Assembly (NCBI GenBank): GCA_005882155.1
Contig: VBCQ01000342.1
Location: 1 to 7,133, forward strand
Source of the DNA: Betaproteobacteria bacterium
GTDB taxonomy: Bacteria > Pseudomonadota > Gammaproteobacteria > Burkholderiales > Burkholderiaceae_C
Direction: 5' to 3'
Length of the DNA: 7,133 bases
Shown piece after piece: positions 1 to 6,165 of this stretch. The position numbers and the translations under genes were made by a program. The notes under the pieces were generated by a model, which saw only the letters and a program-made list of their open reading frames with translations, was not told the origin of the DNA and did not search any database. Position 1 is the first letter of the stretch; every line of letters begins with the position of its first letter.

Positions 1-432
1 CGCGTTCTCGGTGTGCTTCATTTCTTCGCCGGCAACGGCGCCGGTCGCGACCAGAGGCTGACGCCGATTCACGTCGTCGTTGGCGCGCGTCACGTCGCTC
101 TGCATGCGCGCGACCTCGGCCTCGCGCAGCCGAATGTTCGCTGCCAAGGTGCCGTTGGTCGCGTACATCGTTCGCACTTCGCGCACCGTTTGCGCGAGCT
201 GCGCCTGCGCGCGCTCGAGCGCGAGCTGCGCGTCGGCCGGGTCGAGCTTCACGAGCGGCTGGCCGGCCTTCACGATGTCGGTGTCGTCGGCCAGGATCGC
301 GAGCACGGTGCCGCCGACGTAGGCCAGGCCTGCCAGCAATGTGACGCCGGCCACCGCGAGCAGTGCCGGTCGGCGCTTGCTCGCGGCGACGGCGGGGGCG
401 GGCACAGCGCTTTGTTGTTCGGTGTTGCTCAT
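1..432 (-). CDS. EmrA/HlyD-type membrane-fusion (periplasmic adaptor) protein of a tripartite efflux pump, N-terminal part
   Basis: Only the first 144 codons lie in the window; the gene runs off position 1. The start ATG (432-430) overlaps the stop of the upstream outer-membrane factor gene as ATGA, so the two are probably translationally coupled. Seen: a short cytoplasmic N-terminus, a positive patch KRRP (residues 19-22), one membrane segment (about 23-37), then a biotinyl-lipoyl-like stretch with ADDTDIVKAGQPLVKLDPAD (48-67), then a long alpha-helical hairpin rich in Ala, Gln and Arg. This resembles EmrA of the EmrAB-TolC system, where the adaptor links the inner-membrane pump to the outer-membrane channel. 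Odd: in EmrA relatives about 30 residues (including a motif like STDNAYV) normally separate the membrane segment from VGGTVLAI; here the two are joined directly at residues 38/39. The family call is secure. Whether the product works is uncertain. An EmrB-type MFS pump probably follows outside the window. Confidence 0.88.
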   Translation of the reverse strand, partial: MSNTEQQSAVPAPAVAASKRRPALLAVAGVTLLAGLAYVGGTVLAILADDTDIVKAGQPLVKLDPADAQLALERAQAQLAQTVREVRTMYATNGTLAANIRLREAEVARMQSDVTRANDDVNRRQPLVATGAVAGEEMKHTENA

Positions 433-1997
433 GCTGATGCTTTCGATTCGGGTTGTTGTGCGATTTGTTGTTGATAGCCGCCGCCGAGCGCGCGCGTCAG
501 CGCGACTTCGGCGTTCAGGTGGCGTGCTTTCAGATCAGCCGCGGCGCGCCGTTGTGCGATCACATTGGTCTCTGCAGTCAGCACGACGAGGTAGTTGCCG
601 AGCCCCGAGCGATAGCGCTGCGTCGCGAGGTCGAAGGCGGCTTCGGCAGCTTGCAGCGCGTCGGCTTGCGAACGCTGCTGGCGCTCGAGCGATTGCAGGC
701 TCGTGACCTCGTCGGCCACTTCACGCAAGGCGCGCAGCAGCGCCGCGTTGTAGCCGTCGACGGCGACATCGATCTCGGCGTTGCGCGCGCTCAGGTTCGC
801 GCGCAATCGACCGCCATCGAAGATCGGGAGGCGCAGCGCGGGGCCGGCTCCGAAAGTTTCGCTGCCGGCATTGATGAAGCGATCGAGCCCGATGCTCGAC
901 AAGCCGACGAACGCGACGAGGTTCACGTTCGGATAGAACTGGGCGCGCGCGACGTCGGCATCCTTCAGCGCGGCTTCGACGCGCCAGCGCAGCGCGACGA
1001 GATCGGCGCGGCGGCCGAGCAGATCGGCGGGCAGCCCGGCAGGCAGCGGCGCAGTGGTCACGCTCGCCAACTGCGGCGTCACTTCGCCGAGCGCGTTCGG
1101 CCCAACGCCTGCGAGCTCGGCCAGTGCATGACGCGTGCGGCCGATCGATTCATCGAGTGTCTCGAGCTCGACCCGCGTTTGCGCGATGAAGCCTTCGGCC
1201 TGGCGCAGCTCGACATTCGTATCGAGGCCTGCAACGATGCGCTGGCGCACGAGCGCAAGCGTCTGCTCGCGCTGCTGCAAAGCCTGCTGCGACAGTGCGC
1301 GCGCGTCGATCAGGCGCGCGAGATTCACATAGGTCGATGCAATGTTGCCGGCGAGCAGCACGCGCGCGGCCTGGGCGTCGGCTTGCGCGGCGCGCCACTG
1401 GCCGATAGCCGAGTCGAGCGCGGCGCGCTGGCGGCCGAACAAGTCGAGCTCCCAGCTCGCGCCGATCTGCGCGCTGTTGTTCCAGCGGATCGCGCCGGCG
1501 AGCGGCGGCGGCACGATGCCGGTCTTCGTGAAGCGCTGATCGCTCAAGTCAACCGACGCGTTGACCTGCGGCGAGCGCGCGGCGCCCGCGGCATCGACCG
1601 CCGCCTGCGCTTGCGTGATGCGCGCCTGAACCGACTGCAGGCTCGGCTGCTGGACGAGCGCCTGGTCGATCAAACCGCTCAATTGCGGGTCGCCCCAGCC
1701 GCGCCACCAGTCGCTCGCAGGCCACGGCGTGCTCGAGGCGGAGGCGGACGCGCCGACCTGCGCCGGCGTCATCAACGAATGCGATGGCGCAACCGCGCCG
1801 GCCGGGTTGGCACAACCGGCCAGCATCGCAGCGGTCGCGAGCACGGCGCCGACCATCGTCACCGCGGTCAGCACCGCGCCAGGCACGCTGCGTTGCTTGC
1901 GCGACGCGGGCGACGCCGCGCGGCGCGCGGGTTTGTCGGCACGAGACGAGTGCGAATCAAACAGCCTCGACTTCAGGCACATGGCGTTGTGGTTCAT
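429..1997 (-). CDS. Outer-membrane factor lipoprotein (NodT/OprM family) of an efflux pump
   Basis: The 522-residue product should form the trimeric outer-membrane channel and periplasmic tunnel through which the pump expels its substrate. Seen: a lipobox LAGC with the acylated Cys at residue 62; the core signatures WWRGWGDPQL just after it and WELDLFGRQRAA; and, near residue 320, GLPADLLGRRADL, the linker between the two repeated outer-membrane-efflux domains; YRSGLGNYLVVL lies near the C-terminus. Length is normal for the family apart from the N-terminus: the signal peptide has a long basic n-region of about 37 residues before its hydrophobic core. I chose ATG 1997 because it overlaps the marR stop (ATGA), which fits an operon, and because a frame open further upstream only shadows marR. 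The 3' end overlaps the adaptor gene the same way. Substrate cannot be read from sequence; similar operons in Burkholderiales export aromatic or lipophilic toxins. Confidence 0.93.
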   Translation of the reverse strand: MNHNAMCLKSRLFDSHSSRADKPARRAASPASRKQRSVPGAVLTAVTMVGAVLATAAMLAGCANPAGAVAPSHSLMTPAQVGASASASSTPWPASDWWRGWGDPQLSGLIDQALVQQPSLQSVQARITQAQAAVDAAGAARSPQVNASVDLSDQRFTKTGIVPPPLAGAIRWNNSAQIGASWELDLFGRQRAALDSAIGQWRAAQADAQAARVLLAGNIASTYVNLARLIDARALSQQALQQREQTLALVRQRIVAGLDTNVELRQAEGFIAQTRVELETLDESIGRTRHALAELAGVGPNALGEVTPQLASVTTAPLPAGLPADLLGRRADLVALRWRVEAALKDADVARAQFYPNVNLVAFVGLSSIGLDRFINAGSETFGAGPALRLPIFDGGRLRANLSARNAEIDVAVDGYNAALLRALREVADEVTSLQSLERQQRSQADALQAAEAAFDLATQRYRSGLGNYLVVLTAETNVIAQRRAAADLKARHLNAEVALTRALGGGYQQQIAQQPESKASA

Positions 1998-2497
1998 GCG
2001 GCGTCCTTCTCCCCGTCGGCCTGCATCGCCTGCCCGTTGAGCAGCATGCGTTGCAGAAAATCCTTCAGTTGCGTCCACTCCTGCTTGTTGAAGCCACGCA
2101 AGAAATCGTTGTTGACGGCGGCCAGCACATGCGGCACGTACTCGACGACGGCCTCGCCTTCCGCAGTCAGCTGCACGTTGACGACGCGCCGGTCGGTGTC
2201 GGAGCGCACGCGTGCGATCAGGCCCTTGGCCTCGAGGCGGTCGAGCATCCGTGTCATCGCGCCGGCATCGACGCACATCTCGCGTGCGAGCTCGAACGCG
2301 GTGCCGGCGCGGCCCATCTTCAGCATCAAGAGCGGCTTCCACTGCGCGTCGGTGAGGCCGTGCTCGGCCATGCGCGACTCGACCTCGCGGCGGATGCTCG
2401 CCATCAGCTGGAACAGCAGATGCCCCATGCTCTCGGCCATGACGTAGTGCTCGCCGGCGTAGAAGCAGGGGGTGCGGAGTGATTTCGGGGAAGCCAT
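1994..2497 (-). CDS. MarR-family transcriptional regulator, likely local repressor of the efflux operon
   Basis: The 167-residue product is a dimeric winged-helix regulator, probably repressing this operon until a small-molecule ligand binds. Seen: the opening helix (FYAGEHYVMAESMGHLL), the winged-helix core starting at LTDAQW (48-53), a recognition-helix region AGAMTRMLDRLEAKGLI (78-94), and the wing with the family's D-x-R signature in SDTDRRVVNVQLT (99-111). Cysteines at 11 and 75 are present, but nothing shows redox sensing. Start: ATG 2497 keeps the family's usual N-terminus; the frame can be opened further at a TTG (2536), but that would run through the palindrome and add residues without family support. 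No Shine-Dalgarno is visible before ATG 2497. It is first in the operon and overlaps the next gene by ATGA. Autoregulation through the palindrome at 2501-2560 is an inference. Confidence 0.93.
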   Translation of the reverse strand: MASPKSLRTPCFYAGEHYVMAESMGHLLFQLMASIRREVESRMAEHGLTDAQWKPLLMLKMGRAGTAFELAREMCVDAGAMTRMLDRLEAKGLIARVRSDTDRRVVNVQLTAEGEAVVEYVPHVLAAVNNDFLRGFNKQEWTQLKDFLQRMLLNGQAMQADGEKDAA

Positions 2498-2500
2498 CGT

Positions 2501-2560
2501 GGGATTTAACTGTCGCAGCAATATTTGCTTAGGCAAATTCTGCTCCGGCAGTTAAATCCC
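2501..2560. promoter_or_regulatory. Candidate MarR operator: 60-bp imperfect palindrome upstream of marR
   Basis: The outer arms are perfect 12-mers, GGGATTTAACTG at 2501-2512 and CAGTTAAATCCC at 2549-2560. Around the same centre (2530.5) lies a second dyad, ATTTGC-TTAG-GCAAAT (2523-2538), flanked by AGCA (2517-2520) and TGCT (2541-2544). By hand, 25 of 30 position pairs are complementary. It is more AT-rich than its surroundings, ends 3 bp from the marR start codon, and lies in the gap between the divergent marR and ABC-exporter genes. AT-rich dyads next to the regulator's own gene are the usual target of MarR proteins, so this is the likely autoregulatory site, possibly holding two dimers. 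Binding is inferred, and an effect on the exporter gene is possible but unsupported. Confidence 0.68.
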
Positions 2561-2608
2561 GAATGACGGCAGGGCCTTTTCACGATGTGCGTTGAGATCG
2601 GCCCGAAC

Positions 2609-2620
2609 TAGACTCGCCGC
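2609..2620 (+). promoter_or_regulatory. Candidate -10 element immediately upstream of the ABC-exporter start codon
   Basis: TAGACT at 2609-2614 lies 6 bases before ATG 2621. No Shine-Dalgarno is visible between them. If TAGACT is a real -10 box, transcription would begin at or next to the A of the ATG, giving a leaderless or nearly leaderless mRNA. No convincing -35 box is visible at the standard distance, so support is weak. Confidence 0.3.
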
Positions 2621-4492
2621 ATGACGAGCACCACCACCTTGCCCCCTGCTTCGGTTGCATCGGGTTCGACCACCCCAGTGGCGCGCGTCGCGCCCGGCGC
2701 GCCGGCGAAGGACGTTCGCTCGCTCAGCGGGCTGCTGCCCTTCCTGCGGCCGTATCGCGGCCGCATCGCGCTGGCCGTTCTGTTTCTCGTGCTCGCGGCA
2801 GTCAGCACGCTGGTGTTTCCGGTCGCGCTGAAGTCCTTGATCGACCAGGGCCTCGTGTCGAGCGACCCAGGTGCGCGGGTGATGGCCTTGCGCGAGCACT
2901 TCTTCGCGCTGTTCGCCGTCGGCGCCGCACTCGGCGTGTTTTCGGCCGCGCGCTTTTACATGGTCACCTGGCTCGGCGAGCGCGTCACCGCCGACCTGCG
3001 CAACGCCGTCTACGCGCATGTCGTCAAGCAAAGCCCCGAGTTCTTCGAGACCACGCAGACCGGCGAGGTGCTGTCGCGGCTGACCACCGACACCACCCTC
3101 GTGCAAACGGTCGTCGGATCGAGCCTGAGCATGGGCTTGCGCAACACCGTGATGGGGCTCGGCGCGATGGCGATGCTGATCGTCACCAACCCGTACGTGA
3201 TGTCGCAGGTGCTCGGCATCCTGGTGCTCGTCGTGCTGCCGTCGCTGTACTTCGGGCGGCGCGTTCGCAAGCTCAGTCGCGCGAGCCAGGACCGCGTCGC
3301 CGATTCGAGCGCGATCGCGGCCGAGATCCTGAATGCGATTCCGGTCGTGCAGAGCTACACGCAGGAGTCGCGCGAGGCGCAGCGCTTCGACACCTCGACC
3401 GAGAACGCGTTCGGCACCGCGGTCAAGCGCACGCGGATGCGCTCGTTCCTCGTCGCATTCATCATCAGCGCGACCTTCGGCGCGCTGCTGTGGGGCCTGT
3501 ACCAGGGCACGCAGGCGGTGATCCAAGGAAAGATCAGCGCCGGTCACCTCGGCCAGACGGTCGTCTACGTGATCATCCTCGTCTCGTCGGTCGCGGTGCT
3601 CGCCGAGGTCTACGGCGACCTGTTGCGCGCGGCCGGCGCGACCGAGCGCTTGATGGAGCTGCTGTCGGCACGCTCGCCGATCACCTCGCCGGCGCATCCG
3701 GTGGCACTGCCGCCGACGCGCGGCGGCTCGTCGCTCGCGCTCGAGCACGTGAGCTTTCGCTACCCGTCGCGCCCGCAGCATCCCGCATTGCTGCACTTCG
3801 ACCTGCGCGTGCGGCCGGGCGAAACGGTGGCGCTGGTCGGCCCGAGCGGCGCCGGCAAGAGCACGGTGTTTCACCTGCTGCTGCGCTTCTACGATGCGGG
3901 CGAGGGGAGGGTCAGCGTCGACGGCGTCAGCGTGCGCGAGGCATCGTTGAAGGACCTGCGCGAGCGCATCGGCATCGTGCCGCAAGACAGCGTGATCTTC
4001 TCGGCCAACGCGATGGAAAACATCCGCTACGGCAAGCCGCAAGCGAGCGATGCCGAGGTGATGGCCGCGGCGAAAGCAGCGTTCGCACACGACTTCATCA
4101 GCGCGCTGCCCGAGGGCTACCAGACCTTTCTCGGCGAGCGCGGCGTGCGCTTGTCGGGTGGCCAACGGCAGCGCATCGCGATCGCGCGCGCGATGCTGAA
4201 GAACCCGCCGCTGCTGCTGCTCGACGAAGCGACCAGCGCGCTCGACGCCGAGAGCGAGCGCATGGTGCAGGCCGCGCTCGAGTCGGCGATGCGCGACCGC
4301 ACGACGCTGGTCATCGCGCATCGCTTGTCGACGGTGCAACGCGCGGATCGCATCGTCGTCATGGAGGCGGGGCAAATCGTCGAGGTCGGAACGCATTCGC
4401 AACTGTCGGCCGCCGGCGGGCTGTACGCGCGGCTCGCGGCGTTGCAGTTCAGCGACGGCGATGCAACGAGCGGTGCCGAGGCAACGCTGTAG
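2621..4492 (+). CDS. MsbA-like ABC exporter, fused permease and ATPase (half transporter)
   Basis: The 623-residue product should act as a homodimer in the inner membrane, using ATP to export or flip a lipidic or hydrophobic substrate. Seen: a Pro/Ala/Thr-rich tail (1-34), a six-helix membrane domain (about 45-345; first helix near 49-70, a paired hydrophobic block near 170-215, last helices near 275-340), then the nucleotide-binding domain with Walker A GPSGAGKST (407-415), Q-loop Gln455, signature LSGGQ (511-515), Walker B LLLLDE (531-536) and H-loop His567. All catalytic elements are intact. It most resembles the MsbA-related permease/ATPase proteins common in Alpha- and Betaproteobacteria rather than lipid A flippase MsbA itself, and no lipid A genes are nearby. 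It is divergent from the marR operon and has no obvious Shine-Dalgarno. The substrate is unknown. Confidence 0.93.
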   Translation: MTSTTTLPPASVASGSTTPVARVAPGAPAKDVRSLSGLLPFLRPYRGRIALAVLFLVLAAVSTLVFPVALKSLIDQGLVSSDPGARVMALREHFFALFAVGAALGVFSAARFYMVTWLGERVTADLRNAVYAHVVKQSPEFFETTQTGEVLSRLTTDTTLVQTVVGSSLSMGLRNTVMGLGAMAMLIVTNPYVMSQVLGILVLVVLPSLYFGRRVRKLSRASQDRVADSSAIAAEILNAIPVVQSYTQESREAQRFDTSTENAFGTAVKRTRMRSFLVAFIISATFGALLWGLYQGTQAVIQGKISAGHLGQTVVYVIILVSSVAVLAEVYGDLLRAAGATERLMELLSARSPITSPAHPVALPPTRGGSSLALEHVSFRYPSRPQHPALLHFDLRVRPGETVALVGPSGAGKSTVFHLLLRFYDAGEGRVSVDGVSVREASLKDLRERIGIVPQDSVIFSANAMENIRYGKPQASDAEVMAAAKAAFAHDFISALPEGYQTFLGERGVRLSGGQRQRIAIARAMLKNPPLLLLDEATSALDAESERMVQAALESAMRDRTTLVIAHRLSTVQRADRIVVMEAGQIVEVGTHSQLSAAGGLYARLAALQFSDGDATSGAEATL

Positions 4493-4553
4493 GTTTCCGC
4501 TGACAGCAGCTCTTACTCGCGTCCGACATTGGGGTGCTTGATTCGCTTCGATA

Positions 4554-4596
4554 CTTCGAAATGCCGTCGGCGCGGGGCCGGCGCACGCATTCGAAG
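4554..4596 (+). promoter_or_regulatory. 5'-UTR hairpin reaching into the Shine-Dalgarno of the OmpA-like gene
   Basis: Arms CTTCGAAATGC (4554-4564) and GCATTCGAAG (4587-4596) form ten base pairs with A4561 bulged. Inside the loop, GCGC 4570-4573 can pair with GCGC 4581-4584. The 3' arm includes the first three bases (AAG) of the AAGGAG ribosome binding site at 4594-4599, so the fold could limit ribosome access. The pairing is seen in the sequence; a regulatory role is inference. Confidence 0.4.
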
Positions 4597-4599
4597 GAG
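4594..4599 (+). promoter_or_regulatory. Shine-Dalgarno AAGGAG that fixes the start of the OmpA-like lipoprotein
   Basis: AAGGAG ends 6 bases before ATG 4606. It is the clearest ribosome binding site in the window and decides between ATG 4606 and an upstream in-frame GTG at 4534. Only the ATG gives a proper lipoprotein signal peptide. Confidence 0.8.
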
Positions 4600-4605
4600 A
4601 ACAGC

Positions 4606-5268
4606 ATGAACCACCGATCGATGACGCGCATCACCGCGTTGAGCCTGGCCGCCGTCGCGGCCCTGAGCGCCGGCTGCGCTGACATGAGCGAGCGGCAGAA
4701 AGGCACAGCCGTCGGTGCTGGCGTCGGCGCGGCAGCCGGCGCGGTGCTGAGCTCGGCCACCGGCGGCAAGGCCGGCACCGGCGCTGTCGTCGGCGGCGCG
4801 CTCGGCGCGGTAGCCGGCAACCTGTGGAGCAAGCGGCAGGAAGAGCGCCGCGTGGCGATGGAGCAAGCCACGCGCGGGACCGGCGTCGAAGTCAGCCGCA
4901 CGGCCGACAACCAATTGAAGCTCAACGTGCCGAGCGACGTGTCGTTCGACGTCAACAGCGCGGCGATCAAGCCGCAGATGCGAACGGTGCTCGACCGCTT
5001 TGCCGACAGCCTGCGCGGCGACCCGAATGCGCGCGTCGAGATCGTCGGTCACACCGACAGCACCGGGCCAGATTCGGTCAACAACCCGCTGTCGCTCGAC
5101 CGCGCGCAAAGCGTTCGCGACTACCTCGCAGCGCGCGGCGTTCCGCCGTCGCATGTGCACACCGAAGGCCGCGGCGAGCACCAGCCGATCGCCGACAACA
5201 GCACGGAGAGCGGGCGGGCGAAGAATCGGCGCGTGGAGATTTATCTGCGCGAGCCGGGACAGGGCTGA
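4606..5268 (+). CDS. YiaD-like OmpA-family lipoprotein with glycine zipper and peptidoglycan-binding domain
   Basis: The 220-residue product is a predicted outer-membrane lipoprotein that ties the envelope to peptidoglycan. Domains in order: a signal peptide ending in LSAGC with acylated Cys24 (Ser rather than the usual Leu at -3); a glycine-zipper segment (about residues 34-72) of repeated Gly/Ala motifs such as GAGVGAAAGAV; a linker ending in RGTGVEVSR; and a C-terminal OmpA domain from about residue 108. Asp151 (in GHTD) and Arg166 (in DRAQSV) match the E. coli OmpA pair, D271 and R286, that binds diaminopimelate, and the closing NRRVEIYL is typical. Length and domain order match E. coli YiaD (about 219 residues). 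Ala at +2 favours outer-membrane sorting. It follows the ABC gene by 113 bases and probably has its own transcript. Confidence 0.93.
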   Translation: MNHRSMTRITALSLAAVAALSAGCADMSERQKGTAVGAGVGAAAGAVLSSATGGKAGTGAVVGGALGAVAGNLWSKRQEERRVAMEQATRGTGVEVSRTADNQLKLNVPSDVSFDVNSAAIKPQMRTVLDRFADSLRGDPNARVEIVGHTDSTGPDSVNNPLSLDRAQSVRDYLAARGVPPSHVHTEGRGEHQPIADNSTESGRAKNRRVEIYLREPGQG

Positions 5269-5278
5269 GCTTTTTTTT
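5252..5278 (+). terminator. Weak candidate intrinsic terminator at the end of the OmpA-like gene
   Basis: A run of eight T (5271-5278) begins 2 bases after the stop codon. The only stem before it is short, AGCC (5252-5255) with GGCT (5263-5266) around a 7-base loop, and it is separated from the T run by GAGC. The T run fits a Rho-independent terminator, but the stem is weaker than usual. Confidence 0.25.
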
Positions 5279-5287
5279 CATTCCGAG

Positions 5288-5310
5288 GGAGTGCGAGTCG
5301 CTCGCACTCC
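5288..5310. repeat. Perfect 10-bp-arm inverted repeat between the OmpA-like gene and thyA
   Basis: GGAGTGCGAG (5288-5297) and CTCGCACTCC (5301-5310) are perfect complements around the 3-base loop TCG. The stem would be very stable in RNA. The T run lies before the hairpin (5271-5278), not after it, and on the minus strand the neighbouring tract reads as A, so it is not a standard terminator in either direction. It may still block read-through into thyA, protect the 3' end of the upstream mRNA, or be a protein-binding palindrome. Confidence 0.75.
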
Positions 5311-5338
5311 TGCGAAGAGCGCGTGGGCGATGTTCGCG

Positions 5339-5352
5339 GATAATTCATCCGC
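5339..5352 (+). promoter_or_regulatory. Candidate -10 box close to the thyA start codon
   Basis: GATAAT (5339-5344) is one mismatch from the TATAAT consensus and lies 8 bases before ATG 5353. No Shine-Dalgarno is visible between them, so transcription could start within a base or two of the ATG. The -35 region at standard spacing is poor. The element stands out in a GC-rich setting. Confidence 0.42.
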
Positions 5353-6162
5353 ATGAACCGCCCCGTTCGCTCTCAATACGAAGACTTCATGCGCCATGTG
5401 CAGACGCACGGCGTGTTCAAGGCCGACCGCACCGGCACCGGAACGCGAAGCGTGTTCGGTCACCAGATGCGCTTCGACTTGGGTGAAGGCTTTCCGCTGG
5501 TGACGACGAAGAAGGTCCACCTCAAATCGATCATCCTCGAGCTTCTGTGGTTTCTTCGCGGCGACGGCAATGCGCGCTGGCTGCAGGAGCGCGGCGTGAC
5601 GATCTGGGACGAGTGGGCGAAACCCGACGGTGACCTGGGGCCGGTGTACGGCGTGCAGTGGCGGTCGTGGCCAACGCCGGACGGGGGCCACATCGATCAG
5701 ATCGCCGAGGTCATCAAGACCTTGAAGACCAACCCTGATTCGCGCCGCATCATCGTCAGCGCATGGAACGTGTCGGACATTCCGAAGATGGCCTTGCCGC
5801 CGTGCCATGCGTTCTTTCAGTTCTATGTCGCCGAGCGACGCCTAAGCTGCCAGCTGTACCAGCGCAGCGCCGACATTTTTCTCGGCGTGCCGTTCAATAT
5901 CGCGAGCTATGCGCTGCTCACGCACATGATCGCGCAGCAATGCGATCTGCAAGTGGGGGACTTCATCTGGACCGGCGGCGATTGCCATATCTACAGCAAT
6001 CACGCCGAGCAGGTCGCGCTGCAGTTGTCGCGCCAGCCGTTCGCGTATCCGACGCTGAACATCAAGCGCCGGCCCGATTCGATCTTCGATTACGAGTACG
6101 AAGACTTCGAAGTGCTGGGCTACGAATGCCATCCGGCGATCAAGGCGCCGGTCGCCGTTTGA
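5353..6162 (+). CDS. thyA: Thymidylate synthase
   Basis: The 269-residue cytosolic enzyme methylates dUMP to dTMP using 5,10-methylene-tetrahydrofolate, the only de novo route to thymidylate in organisms that rely on ThyA. Seen: the phosphate-binding DRTGTGT loop with Arg26, FGHQMRFDL, LLWFLRGD, TIWDEWA, LGPVYGVQWR, the block DSRRIIVSAWNV, the nucleophile Cys151 in LPPCHAFFQFYV, CQLYQRSADIFLGVPFNIAS, the substrate-binding YSNH, and the C-terminal IKAPVAV. Length matches E. coli ThyA (264) and it is collinear throughout. ATG 5353 gives the normal N-terminus. Small departures, such as Cys where E. coli has Thr in WTGGDCHIYSNH, look neutral. The usual partner folA (dihydrofolate reductase) does not follow; instead a convergent gene ends 3 bases downstream. 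Confidence 0.98.
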   Translation: MNRPVRSQYEDFMRHVQTHGVFKADRTGTGTRSVFGHQMRFDLGEGFPLVTTKKVHLKSIILELLWFLRGDGNARWLQERGVTIWDEWAKPDGDLGPVYGVQWRSWPTPDGGHIDQIAEVIKTLKTNPDSRRIIVSAWNVSDIPKMALPPCHAFFQFYVAERRLSCQLYQRSADIFLGVPFNIASYALLTHMIAQQCDLQVGDFIWTGGDCHIYSNHAEQVALQLSRQPFAYPTLNIKRRPDSIFDYEYEDFEVLGYECHPAIKAPVAV

Positions 6163-6165
6163 TCC

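Noticed and set aside
453..2447. A long plus-strand open frame of 664 codons opposite the outer-membrane factor and marR genes
   Set aside because: Composition is Arg/Ala-rich with no domain, and it is antisense to two well-supported genes. Long antisense frames are expected with this GC-rich codon bias.
2498..2536. marR start at TTG 2536
   Set aside because: It would translate through half of the palindrome and add 13 residues with no family match; ATG 2497 gives the usual N-terminus.
2552..4402. A 616-codon minus-strand open frame opposite the ABC exporter
   Set aside because: It is rich in Arg, His, Ala and Asp with no recognisable fold, and is fully antisense to a gene with intact ATPase motifs. 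It is a shadow of the exporter's codon use.
3490..4503. A 337-codon plus-strand frame overlapping the ABC exporter out of frame
   Set aside because: Low-complexity Arg/Ala/Gly translation with no motif. The exporter frame carries Walker A, signature and Walker B motifs.
4529..4555. Possible promoter before the OmpA-like gene (TTGGGG and GATACT)
   Set aside because: The -35 match is poor and the 15-base spacing is short, so it is not distinguishable from chance.
4534..4605. A 24-codon upstream extension of the OmpA-like gene from GTG
   Set aside because: It would bury the lipoprotein signal peptide behind a charged tail, while ATG 4606 has a clear AAGGAG at the right distance.
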